Assembly: GCF_003992725.1 (NCBI RefSeq)
Contig: NZ_RZNF01000007.1
Span: forward strand, 1 to 64,000
Source: Rhodomicrobium lacus
Lineage (GTDB): Bacteria; Pseudomonadota; Alphaproteobacteria; Rhizobiales; Rhodomicrobiaceae
Reading direction: 5' to 3'
DNA: 64,000 bases
Shown here: piece after piece, positions 1 to 8,103 of the stretch
How the letters are laid out: each line of letters opens with the position of its first letter
How positions within the stretch are numbered: position 1 is the first letter of the stretch
Notes under the pieces: generated by a model
Seen by the model: the letters and a program-made list of their open reading frames with translations, nothing else
Told to the model about the DNA's origin: nothing
The model's database searches: none
Position numbers and translations under genes: made by a program

Positions 1-74
1 CCTGTCCCGAAGCCCTTGTCGAGCGCGATCCGCATCGCGTCGCTCATGGTGCGCCCGCTTTCACCCCCACTCAT
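1..74 (-). CDS. Partial hypothetical protein, N-terminal 24 residues only
   Basis: An open frame starts with ATG at 74 on the minus strand and runs off the left edge. The start overlaps the stop of the ParA-like gene in an ATGA arrangement, so the two are probably co-transcribed and translationally coupled. The visible peptide begins MSGGESGRTMSDAMRIALDK. There is an internal Met at residue 10 that could be the true start. The fragment is too short to assign a family. In ParA-type loci this position could hold a partner or DNA-binding protein, but nothing here proves that. Confidence 0.4.
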   Translation of the reverse strand, partial: MSGGESGRTMSDAMRIALDKGFGT

Positions 75-703
75 TGCGCACCTCCCTGAGCTGCTGCCGC
101 AAGCTCCTTCACCTCGCGCCACAGCGCGGCCATCTCGGCTTGCGCCTTCGCATTCAGTTCGGGCCCGGTCTTGCCGTGGATCGGCGCTTCCATGAAGCAG
201 CGGTCGAACATGATCTTCGTCTTGAAAACCGTTCCGAACGCCGACAGCGCCGCCTCGGTCTGCTGTGCGAGATCATCGACGCTCTTGTGATAGCCGACTA
301 TGACGAAGCCGAACGGCTTCCCATGCTCGCGGCACAGATCGGACACCTGCCGTGCTCCCATCGCGTCGAAGAAACTCGTCCGCGTCGGGATCACCACCGC
401 ATCGGCGATTTTGATCGCCTCTTCGATGAGAGCGAGGTCGTAGGGCGAGGTGTCGATGAAGATCCAGTCGAAGATCGCCGCATAGCGCTGCACGTCGTCG
501 GCGAGTGCGCCCTCGCGGGACATGAGATAGGGAGCAGCCGGCTCGCCGCGCAGCGCCCACCACTGGCTCAAAGAGCCAAGCGTCTCGTCGAGATCGACGA
601 TGCCGACGCGGCGCGTTTCCTGCGTGGCAAGCACCGACAGTGCGGACACGAGCATGCTTTTGCCGACGCCTCCCTTTGTCGATGCGATCGTGATCGTCGT
701 CAT
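71..703 (-). CDS. ParA/MinD-family ATPase (AAA_31 type) on integrative element
   Basis: This 210-residue protein opens with a strand and a deviant Walker A motif (STKGGVGKS, residues about 8-16), typical of ParA-type ATPases that partition or position DNA. A Walker A' region (VGIVDLDE) and a Walker B-like stretch (WIFIDTSP) follow. The ATG at 703 is chosen because a GGAAGG ribosome site lies just upstream and the protein then begins directly with the P-loop strand; a longer frame would add 13 unconserved residues. It lies on the tRNA-Glu element with the integrase and points away from it. A role in maintaining the excised form of the element is plausible but inferred. Confidence 0.85.
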   Translation of the reverse strand: MTTITIASTKGGVGKSMLVSALSVLATQETRRVGIVDLDETLGSLSQWWALRGEPAAPYLMSREGALADDVQRYAAIFDWIFIDTSPYDLALIEEAIKIADAVVIPTRTSFFDAMGARQVSDLCREHGKPFGFVIVGYHKSVDDLAQQTEAALSAFGTVFKTKIMFDRCFMEAPIHGKTGPELNAKAQAEMAALWREVKELAAAAQGGAQ

Positions 704-987
704 GGGTCCTTCCGGATCACCCGCGTTCACCGCAGATTGCACTATTGCATCTGCTAGCAGATTTGATGCCTCTTGACCAGCGCGGGTCTTGCTCGACGAC
801 GGGTCTTGACGTTGAAAGATCGAGTTGGAATCGGGGTTTCCGTGGCTTCTCGCCCTCCGCCGAGGTCGTCACCCGAAAAATTAGGTGCTAGACAAGAAAG
901 TGCTTTGCGCGTTCAGAGTGAACGCTATAATGCGGTTGATAGCAAATTCTATGCTAGCTACTAACGACGCATCACTCGGGGGCACCC

Positions 988-1167
988 ATGTCTCGGATCG
1001 GCGATGTTGCATCACCACTGGCGCTTCGAGCCAGCCAGGCAGCGGCGAGGCTCGGCGTGAGCGAAAGCCAACTGCGCCAATGGGTGCATGAAGGCAAGGT
1101 GCACAGACCATATCGTCTCCGCAAAAACGTGGTTCTCTTCGACGCGGCGACCCTCGCGACCGATTGA
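988..1167 (+). CDS. Small helix-turn-helix protein, excisionase/AlpA-like
   Basis: This 59-residue frame starts with ATG at 988. Its core reads as a MerR/excisionase-type winged helix: ASQAAARLGVSESQLRQWV (residues about 20-38), followed by a basic segment HEGKVHRPYRLRKNVVLFD. Such proteins are DNA-binding directionality factors or regulators next to integrases. It lies divergent from the ParA-like gene and upstream of the integrase on the same strand, which fits an Xis or AlpA role. No strong ribosome site is visible, although GGGGG precedes the ATG by several bases. Function is inferred from the fold pattern and position. Confidence 0.6.
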   Translation: MSRIGDVASPLALRASQAAARLGVSESQLRQWVHEGKVHRPYRLRKNVVLFDAATLATD

Positions 1168-1173
1168 GACCGG

Positions 1174-1254
1174 ATGAAGGAAGAGGCGGAAGGCATTACG
1201 TCGGACCCTGCGCCGGAAATCGAACGCAATCCGTGGGATGAGGCGCTCGTATAA
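1174..1254 (+). CDS. Possible 26-residue acidic peptide between HTH gene and integrase
   Basis: A short open frame begins seven bases after the stop of the excisionase-like gene and encodes an acidic peptide with many Glu and Asp residues and no transmembrane stretch. Its only support is the tight spacing to the preceding gene, which would suit co-transcription. No ribosome site beyond weak purines is seen, and it may be non-coding. Confidence 0.2.
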   Translation: MKEEAEGITSDPAPEIERNPWDEALV

Positions 1255-1301
1255 GGTGCCGGGAGCGGGAAACAGGGGATGTATTTCGAGGTTAGATAAT
1301 T

Positions 1302-2468
1302 ATGGCCTTTGTGAAATTCAGGTACATCACGCGGGATCGCGATCGACACGGCACCGTGCGCTTTTACTTTCGCCGCCCCGGAAAGCCGAAAATCCGGCTT
1401 CGCGGGTTGCCCGGCTCGGAAGAGTTTCTGGCGGCGTACAAGGCTGCTCTTGGGGAGCAAGGACCCGTCTCCAAGGCCGAGAAGAGTTTCGAGTGGCTGT
1501 GCGAGCGCTACTATAAATCGGTCGCTTTCCAATCGCTCGAGGACTACACCAAGCGACGCAAGCGCACAGCCCTCATCGAAATCTGCGCCATCATTGGCGG
1601 CAACGGCCAGAAACTCGGGGACGCCCCCTTCGCCGCCATGAAGAGAGTTCATGTCCGCAAGCTTCGGGATATGAAGGCCGATCTCCCGGAGGCGGCGAAT
1701 TTCCGCCTTAAGCAGCTTTCGGCCTTGTTCGCCTGGGCGCTGAAGAACGATCTCGTCGCGACCAACCCGGCTGAAAAGGTGGAAAAGCTGAAAAGCGGGT
1801 CGGACGGCTTTTACACCTGGACCGACGACGATGTGGACGCCTTCGAGGCGCATTGGCCCGTTGGCTCGAAGCCACGGCTCGCAATGGCGATCATGCTTTA
1901 TCTTGGCGTGCGCCGCTCGGATGCCGTGCGGATTGGCAAAAAGCACGAGAGCAGGGATGGATTGTTTGTCACCTTCTCTCAGTTCAAGGGCCGGAAGAAC
2001 GGCGCAAAAGTTCTGACGTTGCCGATCCTGCTGCCGCTGCGCGCCGTCCTCGATGCGAGCGCGCTTGGGGCCGAGACGTGGCTTGAAACGGCCTACGGGA
2101 AGCCGCACAGCGCAGCGGGCTTTGGCAACATTTTTCGTGAGTGGTGCAGAGAGGCAGGACTGCCGCAATGCTCGCCGCATGGGCTGAGGAAGATTGGCGC
2201 GGTACGCGCGGCCGAAGCCGGCGCAAGCGAGCATGAGTTGATGGCGATGTTCGGCTGGGACGACGCCAATATGGCGCGCATTTACACCCGCAAGGCCGCG
2301 CAAAAGAAGCTCGCGGCAAGCGGCGCGGCCAAGCTCAGCCTGGAGAGCATTGTCCCACCCTCTGTCTCACCAGAAAGAAAGGGTAACGAAATCAATGACT
2401 TGAAGAGGTATTGGCGCCCCGTAGGAGAATCGAACTCCTGTTTCAGCCGTGAGAGGGCCGCGTCCTGA
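1302..2468 (+). CDS. Tyrosine-type site-specific recombinase (integrase)
   Basis: This 388-residue protein has the usual phage-integrase layout: an N-terminal basic beta-rich arm-binding part (1-55), a SAM-like core-binding domain (about 60-165) and a catalytic domain. Catalytic residues can be read: the first Arg in YLGVRRSDAV (204/205), the HxxR box HGLR (His293, Arg296), Trp319 in the His/Trp position, and the nucleophile Tyr328 in ARIYTR. The enzyme would integrate and excise the element at tRNA-Glu. The last 18 or so codons are the antisense of the tRNA gene, so the C-terminus is encoded by the attachment site. ATG at 1302 follows a weak ribosome site (CGAGG, 1287-1291). Confidence 0.93.
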   Translation: MAFVKFRYITRDRDRHGTVRFYFRRPGKPKIRLRGLPGSEEFLAAYKAALGEQGPVSKAEKSFEWLCERYYKSVAFQSLEDYTKRRKRTALIEICAIIGGNGQKLGDAPFAAMKRVHVRKLRDMKADLPEAANFRLKQLSALFAWALKNDLVATNPAEKVEKLKSGSDGFYTWTDDDVDAFEAHWPVGSKPRLAMAIMLYLGVRRSDAVRIGKKHESRDGLFVTFSQFKGRKNGAKVLTLPILLPLRAVLDASALGAETWLETAYGKPHSAAGFGNIFREWCREAGLPQCSPHGLRKIGAVRAAEAGASEHELMAMFGWDDANMARIYTRKAAQKKLAASGAAKLSLESIVPPSVSPERKGNEINDLKRYWRPVGESNSCFSRERAAS

Positions 2469-2486
2469 CCGCTAGACGAACGGGGC
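2412..2486 (-). tRNA. tRNA-Glu (CTC anticodon)
   Basis: On the minus strand the sequence folds as a full cloverleaf: a seven-base acceptor stem pairs 2480-2486 with 2416-2422, the T-loop reads TTCGATT, and the anticodon loop CCTCTCA gives anticodon CTC, decoding GAG. The 3' CCA is encoded (2412-2414). It is the insertion target of the element to its left, and its antisense strand supplies the end of the integrase frame. Confidence 0.95.
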
Positions 2487-2791
2487 GAGCGAGCGCTTAC
2501 ATTAGAGTGCGCCGCGTCAGCGATCAAGCGCTAAAACAGAAGACGCACACCGAAACTTGTGCAGCTGGAAGCGGTCGGCTCGCCGCTGGAGATTGGCACT
2601 TTGACAATTCGTCGCCCGGCTTGATGGCTGTTTGGAATTCCGAAGCTTGCATGCCAGCTCGCGAACGAATGTCCGAGCTTAGGCCAGGCATCGGTTCGGT
2701 CGGATACGCAACGACCGGTTATGTTCACGAACGAAGGAATAGCGCCGGCTGAAAGCCCGACCTCAGGGCGTAAATGGCCGCGAGCTGTATC
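2487..2791. other. Intergenic stretch, no convincing gene
   Basis: This stretch of about 300 bases lies between tRNA-Glu and the small membrane protein gene to its right. It must carry the tRNA-Glu promoter, reading leftwards. The short open frames in it have no ribosome sites or recognisable protein signatures. Confidence 0.5.
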
Positions 2792-3166
2792 TTATCGGCG
2801 AGGGACTTGAAACCTGCCGCGCTCAATCCCATTTAGCGGGTCCAGTACGACAATCGTGTCGCTTCCCTCCCCCTTGTAGTGCAGAATGATTGATCCGTTA
2901 TCGGCGGATACGCTCTTGAGTTCGCCCTGCCCGAAAGCGAGCGTTTGGGCGTAGGGCGTGGTCGTGATCGAGGCCGGGTTCGCGGCAATGGATTTGGTGG
3001 CCGATGCCGGGCTGGAGCTGAGTTTAGCTGCTTGCCGCGCCACACCGTAAACGAGCGCGATGATGCCGGCGATCAGCAAGGTCGTCATGATCGTGACGGC
3101 GATCTTGAGCATGCGGACGCGTTCGGGTGTCCAGGGGCCGGGGACCGGGCTTTGAGCGTTTGTCAT
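2792..3166 (-). CDS. Small single-pass membrane protein, DUF6476-like
   Basis: A 124-residue protein with a proline-rich cytoplasmic N-terminus, one transmembrane helix at about residues 22-43 (ITMTTLLIAGIIALVYGVA is its core) and a periplasmic beta-rich tail ending in a DPLNG...GRFQ motif. Rhizobial proteins of this kind, which I recall as DUF6476, are commonly found divergent from an RluD-type pseudouridine synthase, as here. The function is unknown. The divergent start of the neighbour is only about 55 bases away, so the promoters overlap. Confidence 0.7.
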   Translation of the reverse strand: MTNAQSPVPGPWTPERVRMLKIAVTIMTTLLIAGIIALVYGVARQAAKLSSSPASATKSIAANPASITTTPYAQTLAFGQGELKSVSADNGSIILHYKGEGSDTIVVLDPLNGIERGRFQVPRR

Positions 3167-3220
3167 GGGGTAGCGGATCCAGTCCGGGTACGGCGTTCAA
3201 GAGGGGCAGCAGACGGTTTG

Positions 3221-4300
3221 ATGACGAGCGACGATTTTTCTCCCGCCCGGCACGAAGCTTCCGAAGACGATGCCGGCGTGCGCCTCGATCGTTTCCTCGC
3301 AAGCCGGATAGAGACACAAAGCCGGGCACGCCTGCAAGATCTTATTCGCGCGGGACACGTGTTGCGCCTTGCTGCCGGGCACGGGGCGGAGCCCTCGACC
3401 GATCCAAGTGCGAAGGTCCGTCCTGGCGACACGTTCCAGGTCACGACGCCGCCCGCTGAGGATTACGCCGTCGAGGGCGAGGCCATCGACCTCGATGTCG
3501 TTTACGAGGACGCCAGCCTGATCGTGATCGATAAGCCGGCGGGCCTCGTTGTGCATCCGGGTGCGGGCAATCCCAACGGCACGCTCGTCAACGCGCTGAT
3601 CGCGCATTGCGGCGACAGTCTTTCAGGCATTGGCGGTGTCACGCGGCCCGGGATCGTGCATCGGCTCGACAAGAACACGAGCGGGCTGATGGTCGTCGCC
3701 AAAACCGACAGGGCTCATCGCAGCCTTGCGGCGCAGTTCGCCGATCACGGCAGGACGGGCGCGCTCCGCCGCGAATATCTGGCGCTGGTGTGGGGCGAGC
3801 CGCAGCCGAGATCCGGGCGAATCGAGGCGCAGATCGCTCGTCATCCGGGATCGCGCGTCAAGATGACGGTCGTCCGCAACGGTGGACGCGAGGCCGCCAC
3901 GGTTTATGCGACCGAGCGCGTCTTCCGGATTGGAAAACGGGAAAGCCAAAGCGCCGCAGCAACCGGAAAAGGGAACAATCCGGCTGCCTTGAGTGTCCTT
4001 AGCTGCAAGCTTGAAACCGGTCGCACTCATCAGGTGCGGGTTCATCTCGCACATATCGGCGTCCCGTTGGTAGGGGATTCCGTTTACGGGTCTGGGTTTA
4101 GAACAAAAGCACTCGCCCTTCCGGGGGAAGCGGCAAGACAGTTTGCGTGTGCCGAAAGACAGGCGCTCCATGCTGCTGGCTTAAGGTTCGAACATCCTTT
4201 GTCGCGGAAGGTTCTATCTTTCGAGAGCCCGCTGCCCGAAGACATCGCGCAATTGTGTAATGCTCTTGAAAGGTTCGATGCAAAACTGTCCAAGAATTAA
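3221..4300 (+). CDS. Ribosomal large-subunit pseudouridine synthase, RluA/RluD family
   Basis: This 359-residue enzyme converts uridines in 23S rRNA to pseudouridine. An N-terminal S4 RNA-binding domain (about 20-90, VRLDRFLASRI onwards) is followed by the catalytic domain with the RluA-family signature GIVHRLDKNTSGLMVVAK; the Asp of HRLD is the catalytic residue. DKPAGLVVHPG and LETGRTHQVRVHLAHIG are further family blocks. ATG at 3221 is chosen because translation upstream of it is not conserved-looking and overlaps the divergent gene. In rhizobia an RluD-type gene often precedes rpoH, as here (gap about 100 bases). RluD is more likely than RluC, but the exact target sites cannot be read from sequence. 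Confidence 0.9.
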   Translation: MTSDDFSPARHEASEDDAGVRLDRFLASRIETQSRARLQDLIRAGHVLRLAAGHGAEPSTDPSAKVRPGDTFQVTTPPAEDYAVEGEAIDLDVVYEDASLIVIDKPAGLVVHPGAGNPNGTLVNALIAHCGDSLSGIGGVTRPGIVHRLDKNTSGLMVVAKTDRAHRSLAAQFADHGRTGALRREYLALVWGEPQPRSGRIEAQIARHPGSRVKMTVVRNGGREAATVYATERVFRIGKRESQSAAATGKGNNPAALSVLSCKLETGRTHQVRVHLAHIGVPLVGDSVYGSGFRTKALALPGEAARQFACAERQALHAAGLRFEHPLSRKVLSFESPLPEDIAQLCNALERFDAKLSKN

Positions 4301-4403
4301 GATGAAGTCGGAAAGCGGTGAGCGTAAGGTGAGATCAATCGTTCCGGAAACGCGAACGAGTTCTCCAACGGCAGCGGTTCATCCGATGCGGAGGGTTTGA
4401 AGC

Positions 4404-5330
4404 ATGAGTTCATTGCCGTCAGTCGCCGCAAGCGGTGGTCTCGCCCGGTATCTCGAAGAGATCCGGCGTTTTCCGATGCTTGAGCCTCAGCAAGAATACA
4501 TGCTCGCCAAACGTTGGCAAGAGCATGAAGATGCAAAGGCAGCGCAGAAGCTTGTGACGTCGCACCTTCGCCTTGTGGCTCGTATCGCCATGGGCTACCG
4601 CGGCTATGGCCTGCCGATCGGTGAGGTCATTTCCGAAGGGAATGTGGGCCTCATGCAGGCCGTCAAACGCTTCGATCCCGACAAGGGCTTCCGCCTTGCC
4701 ACCTATGCTATGTGGTGGATACGCGCCGCCATTCAAGAATATATTCTGCGCTCCTGGAGCCTCGTGAAGATGGGCACCACGGCGAGCCAGAAGAAGCTTT
4801 TCTTCAACCTGCGCAAGGCGAAGAGCCAGTTGCAGGCGCTGGAGGAAGGCGATCTGCGCCCCGATCAGGTCAAGACCATCGCGACCAACCTCGGCGTACC
4901 GGAAGAGGACGTGGTGTCGATGAACCGTCGCCTTGGCGGCGACGCGTCGCTGAATGCTCCGCTTCGTGCCGACTCGGAAAGCGGTGAGTGGCAGGACTGG
5001 CTCGTCGATGAAGGCCCGGATCAGGAGACGCAACTCGCCGAAAGCGAGGAGATGAGCCGTCGCCGTGAATATCTCAAAGCGGCGATGGAAGGCCTGAACG
5101 AGCGCGAACGCCGCATTTTCACGGCGCGCCGCCTTGCTGACGATCCGCTCACGCTCGAAGAGCTTTCGGCCGAGTTCAACGTCAGCCGTGAGCGAATCCG
5201 ACAGATCGAGGTGCGCGCTTTCGAGAAGGTGCAGAAGGCGGTTCAGAAGGCCGCTCTCAAGGCGGAAGCGCCACGCAGTCCGGTTTCCGGTGGCGGCATG
5301 CCGGCGTTCCAGGCTTCGGCGGCGAATTAA
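4404..5330 (+). CDS. rpoH: RNA polymerase heat-shock sigma factor sigma-32
   Basis: This 308-residue sigma-70-family protein directs RNA polymerase to heat-shock promoters. It has region 2 (SHLRLVARIAMGYRGYG to the AMWWIRAAIQEYILRSWSL block), the RpoH box (QKKLFFNLRKAK) that distinguishes sigma-32 from housekeeping sigma and is tied to core binding and FtsH control, and region 4 with a helix-turn-helix (TLEELSAEFNVSRERIRQIEVRA). The length fits alphaproteobacterial RpoH. ATG at 4404 follows GGAGGG (4390-4395). A hairpin terminator lies 22 bases after the stop. A sigma-32-like promoter before dnaK in this window is a probable target. Confidence 0.97.
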   Translation: MSSLPSVAASGGLARYLEEIRRFPMLEPQQEYMLAKRWQEHEDAKAAQKLVTSHLRLVARIAMGYRGYGLPIGEVISEGNVGLMQAVKRFDPDKGFRLATYAMWWIRAAIQEYILRSWSLVKMGTTASQKKLFFNLRKAKSQLQALEEGDLRPDQVKTIATNLGVPEEDVVSMNRRLGGDASLNAPLRADSESGEWQDWLVDEGPDQETQLAESEEMSRRREYLKAAMEGLNERERRIFTARRLADDPLTLEELSAEFNVSRERIRQIEVRAFEKVQKAVQKAALKAEAPRSPVSGGGMPAFQASAAN

Positions 5331-5351
5331 TCGCTACGGCTCAAGATGTCG

Positions 5352-5380
5352 AAAAGCCAGCCCTCGCGCTGGCTTTTTTT
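5352..5380 (+). terminator. Rho-independent terminator after rpoH
   Basis: A perfect ten-base-pair stem (5352-5361 with 5368-5377) with a six-base loop runs into seven T residues. It lies 22 bases downstream of the rpoH stop codon on the same strand. Confidence 0.9.
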
Positions 5381-5612
5381 GTGTCTCGGTGCGCTTCTTC
5401 TCGGCCGGTCGCATTCGTTCGGTGCGCCTCGCTTCGCGGGTGGAAGGCTGCACCGGATAACCTTTTCATTTATTGGCGGCCCCGCTCAAATTGGACATCC
5501 CGCATAGACCGAAGATTTCACCCGGTTGTACTACTCAGTGGGTATGGACGCGCCTGGTCGACTGCATTTGAATGGATCGAAACGAGGCTTGGCCTCGAAT
5601 GGGAGAACGACC

Positions 5613-7223
5613 ATGCCTGCTGCGCCGATCCTGCACCTCGCTTTGCCCGAAGGCATGAAGATCGCTGGCCCGATCGAACGGGGCTACGACCGGGTGCTGA
5701 CCGCGCCTGCCCTCGAATTCATCGCAGAGCTTCACCGCCGCTTTGAACCCCGGCGGCACGAACTCATGCAGGCGAGAGTCGCCAGACAGGCGGCGTGGGA
5801 CAGCGGCGCGCTTCCCGATTTCCTGCCGGAGACGAAAAAGATCCGCGAGGTGGACTGGACCATCGCGGCCATCCCGGACGACCTCACCGACCGTCGCGTG
5901 GAGATCACCGGGCCAACGACGCGCAAGATGATCGTCAACGCGCTGAATTCGGGCGCGAAAGCGTTCATGGCCGATTGCGAGGACTCGCTGTCGCCCACTT
6001 GGGCGAACGTCGTCGAAGGCCAGATCAACCTTGCCGATTACTGGCGCGGCGAGATCGATTTCACCGAGGAAGATACGGGCAAATCCTACGCGGTGGGGCC
6101 GAACCCGGCTGTGCTGATAGTGCGCCCGCGCGGGTGGCATCTCGTCGAACGGCATGTGACGGTCGACAAGCAGCCGGTGGCGGGTGCGCTGTTCGATTTC
6201 GGCCTCTATTTCTTTCACAACGCGAACGCGGCACTGGCGAAAGGCAGCGGCCCTTACTTCTATCTCCCGAAGATGGAAAGCCACCTCGAAGCGCGACTCT
6301 GGAACGAAGTCTTCCTGTTCGCCGAAGAACACCTGCAGCTTCGCGCCGGCACGATCAAGGCAACGGTTCTGATCGAGACGTTACCGGCCGTCTTCGAAAT
6401 GCATGAAATTCTCTACGAGCTTCGTGACCATATCGTCGGCCTCAATTGCGGGCGCTGGGACTACATATTTTCATATATCAAGACGCTCCGCACGAAGGCA
6501 GACCGTATCCTGCCCGACCGCGGGCAGGTGGTGATGAGCAGGGCGTTTCTCAAAGCCTACGCGGAACTTCTGATTCAGACGTGTCACCGGCGCGGGGCGT
6601 TCGCCATGGGCGGCATGTCGGCGTTCATCCCGAACCGCCGGGACCCGGACGTGAACGAGAAGGCTCTTGCCGCCGTTCGCGAGGACAAGCTGCGCGAGGT
6701 GACCTATGGCCATGACGGCACGTGGGTGGCGCATCCCGATCTCGTGCCGGTCGCGCTTGCCGTTTTCGACGAGCACATGCCGCAAAAGAACCAGCTTTCC
6801 AGGTTGCGCGAAGATGTCGCAATCGGGCAGGCGGACCTTCTCCAGCCGCACGACGGCACGCGCACGGAGGAAGGGCTTCGCGTCAATACGCGCGTCGGCA
6901 TACAGTATATCGAGGCATGGCTGCGCGGGAATGGCGCTGTGCCTTTGTATAATTTGATGGAAGACGCGGCGACGGCAGAGATTTCCCGTACGCAAAACTG
7001 GCAGTGGCTGCATCATGGCGCGAAGCTGGAAGATGGACGCAAGGTTACGCCCGAGCTGATCGAGGAGATCATCTCCGACGAGATGCTCAGGCTCCATGAA
7101 AAGCTTGGCGCCGATTTTGACAACGGACGCTTTCAGGAAGCGATCGTCTTGTTCCGCGACCTTGTCATGAGCGGAGAGCTCAACGCGTTTCTGACGCTTC
7201 CTGCCTATAAGCTGATCGAATGA
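5613..7223 (+). CDS. aceB: Malate synthase A
   Basis: This 536-residue enzyme condenses glyoxylate with acetyl-CoA to malate in the glyoxylate cycle. It matches the A-type in length and in family blocks: TGPTTRKMIVNALNSGAKAF with the acidic MADCEDS, LIETLPAVFEMHEILYELR, GLNCGRWDYIFSYIK, and MGGMSAFIPNRRDP. ATG at 5613 follows a GGGAGAACG ribosome site (from 5601); an upstream in-frame ATG would add 29 residues of non-family sequence. It is monocistronic here, and no isocitrate lyase gene is in the window. Confidence 0.96.
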   Translation: MPAAPILHLALPEGMKIAGPIERGYDRVLTAPALEFIAELHRRFEPRRHELMQARVARQAAWDSGALPDFLPETKKIREVDWTIAAIPDDLTDRRVEITGPTTRKMIVNALNSGAKAFMADCEDSLSPTWANVVEGQINLADYWRGEIDFTEEDTGKSYAVGPNPAVLIVRPRGWHLVERHVTVDKQPVAGALFDFGLYFFHNANAALAKGSGPYFYLPKMESHLEARLWNEVFLFAEEHLQLRAGTIKATVLIETLPAVFEMHEILYELRDHIVGLNCGRWDYIFSYIKTLRTKADRILPDRGQVVMSRAFLKAYAELLIQTCHRRGAFAMGGMSAFIPNRRDPDVNEKALAAVREDKLREVTYGHDGTWVAHPDLVPVALAVFDEHMPQKNQLSRLREDVAIGQADLLQPHDGTRTEEGLRVNTRVGIQYIEAWLRGNGAVPLYNLMEDAATAEISRTQNWQWLHHGAKLEDGRKVTPELIEEIISDEMLRLHEKLGADFDNGRFQEAIVLFRDLVMSGELNAFLTLPAYKLIE

Positions 7224-7279
7224 AACGGGATGTCTTACCAAAGCAGTAAAACGGGTTTTAAAAACGCAATCTTGGATTG

Positions 7280-7325
7280 CTTCCATAAAAATGGCTACCA
7301 AAGGTAGCAGACAGGAAGGTTTTTT
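7280..7325 (+). terminator. Candidate terminator between malate synthase and sciP
   Basis: An inner six-base-pair hairpin (7294-7299 with 7303-7308) is flanked by a five-base outer pairing (7280-7284 with 7314-7318) and then by six T residues. The stem is interrupted, so terminator strength is uncertain. Confidence 0.4.
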
Positions 7326-7337
7326 ATACCAACCCGG

Positions 7338-7352
7338 TTAAGCACGTTTTAA
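7338..7352 (+). promoter_or_regulatory. CtrA binding site (TTAA-N7-TTAA) upstream of sciP
   Basis: Two TTAA half-sites are separated by exactly seven bases, the full CtrA consensus. The site ends 51 bases before the sciP start codon. In Caulobacter sciP transcription is activated by CtrA and SciP then restrains CtrA-activated promoters, so the same loop is likely here. Confidence 0.8.
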
Positions 7353-7403
7353 ATAGGTCGCAATAAAGTTCACCTCAGGTCTTTGATCGCGTGTGAGAGT
7401 ACT

Positions 7404-7679
7404 ATGACCGACTTGTTCCGCCCTCGCCTTCGCTATGTGCTCGGCCCCGACGGGAGTCCGCTCACCATAGCGGATCTTCCACCTCCGAATACGAAACGCT
7501 GGGTTATCCGCCGCAAGGCTGAGGTGGTCGCGGCTGTTCGCGGCGGCCTTTTGAGCCTCGACGACGCCTGCAAGCGCTACAAGCTGACGATCGACGAGTT
7601 TCTGAGCTGGCAACGTCTCATAGACCGGCACGGCTTGCCGGGCCTTCGGGCGACGAAGGTTCAGGACTATCGGAACTGA
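7404..7679 (+). CDS. sciP: CtrA inhibitor protein SciP (DUF1153)
   Basis: This 91-residue helix-turn-helix protein matches SciP nearly throughout: RPRLRYVLGPDGSPLTIADL, then NTKRWVIRRKAEVVAAVRGG, then SLDDACKRYKLTIDEFLSWQ. In Caulobacter SciP binds DNA and/or CtrA at CtrA-dependent promoters and prevents recruitment of RNA polymerase, closing the CtrA window in G1 phase. ATG at 7404 gives the conserved start MTDLFRPR; an upstream ATG at 7383 would add seven unconserved residues. A perfect CtrA box lies just upstream. It is a single gene facing a convergent small envelope gene. Confidence 0.95.
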   Translation: MTDLFRPRLRYVLGPDGSPLTIADLPPPNTKRWVIRRKAEVVAAVRGGLLSLDDACKRYKLTIDEFLSWQRLIDRHGLPGLRATKVQDYRN

Positions 7680-7700
7680 GGCGCAAAAGGCGGCGGCTTC

Positions 7701-8000
7701 CTATTGCGCCGCCTTGCCCTGCTCACCGGCGTTGTCGAGGAACAGCAACCCGTCTTCAAGTGATACGGTCTCGGGTCCGTCGAACTCGTAATCCTCGCCA
7801 TCGGCCAAACGGATCACGCAGCTTTTTTCGCAAAGCGTGAGCTGCTCCCCCGCCTTGATGACCTGCTCCGCCTGTTTGTCGCCTTCAATGACGATCAAGG
7901 TCTGATCGGTAGCTTCGCGATTGATCACGGATATGCCGAAAGCGGACGCCGGCAACAGCGCGAAAGGCGCGATCATGAATATCCTGCAAGCAAGCCGCAT
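7701..8000 (-). CDS. Small exported protein of unknown function
   Basis: The 99-residue product starts with a clear signal peptide (basic MRLACR, hydrophobic stretch, predicted cleavage after PASAFG near residue 22). The mature part is acidic, with two Cys residues close together (LCEKSC, about 57-61) that could form a disulfide, and an LADGEDYEFDG segment. It is probably periplasmic. The ribosome site GAGGAACCC precedes the ATG. I do not recognise the family. It converges on sciP with about 20 bases between the stops. Confidence 0.65.
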   Translation of the reverse strand: MRLACRIFMIAPFALLPASAFGISVINREATDQTLIVIEGDKQAEQVIKAGEQLTLCEKSCVIRLADGEDYEFDGPETVSLEDGLLFLDNAGEQGKAAQ

Positions 8001-8059
8001 GGGTTCCTCTAGTCAGGTGTGACGACGGTGACACGCGCTATGCTTACAGGAGGAAGCCG

Positions 8060-8082
8060 AAAAAGGGGAAGAGTTCTCTTCC
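8060..8082 (-). terminator. Terminator on minus strand after the small Lys-rich gene
   Basis: A seven-base-pair stem (8067-8073 with 8076-8082) is followed on the minus strand by CC and five T residues. It lies 22 bases past the stop of the 31-codon frame at 8104-8199, which supports that frame being transcribed as a unit. Confidence 0.6.
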
Positions 8083-8103
8083 TCCTTTTCCTCGTGCAAA
8101 ATT

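Larger units (their letters stand above)
1..2486. mobile_element. Right end of an integrative element at tRNA-Glu
   Basis: The region carries a partial gene, a ParA-like ATPase, an excisionase-like HTH gene and a tyrosine integrase that sits against the 3' end of tRNA-Glu. This is the classic layout of an element integrated into the 3' part of a tRNA gene. The right junction must lie within or next to the tRNA (2412-2486). The other end, with the expected direct repeat of the tRNA 3' sequence, lies left of the window and was not seen. The element could be a genomic island, an ICE remnant or a prophage; the visible cargo does not decide. Confidence 0.65.

Noticed and set aside
773-964. 63-codon plus-strand frame between the ParA-like and HTH genes
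   Set aside because: It has no ribosome site and lies in what must be the divergent promoter region.
7253-7280. Second small hairpin next to the candidate terminator before sciP
   Set aside because: The GCAATC/GATTGC stem is short and has no T run; it was not counted as a separate terminator.
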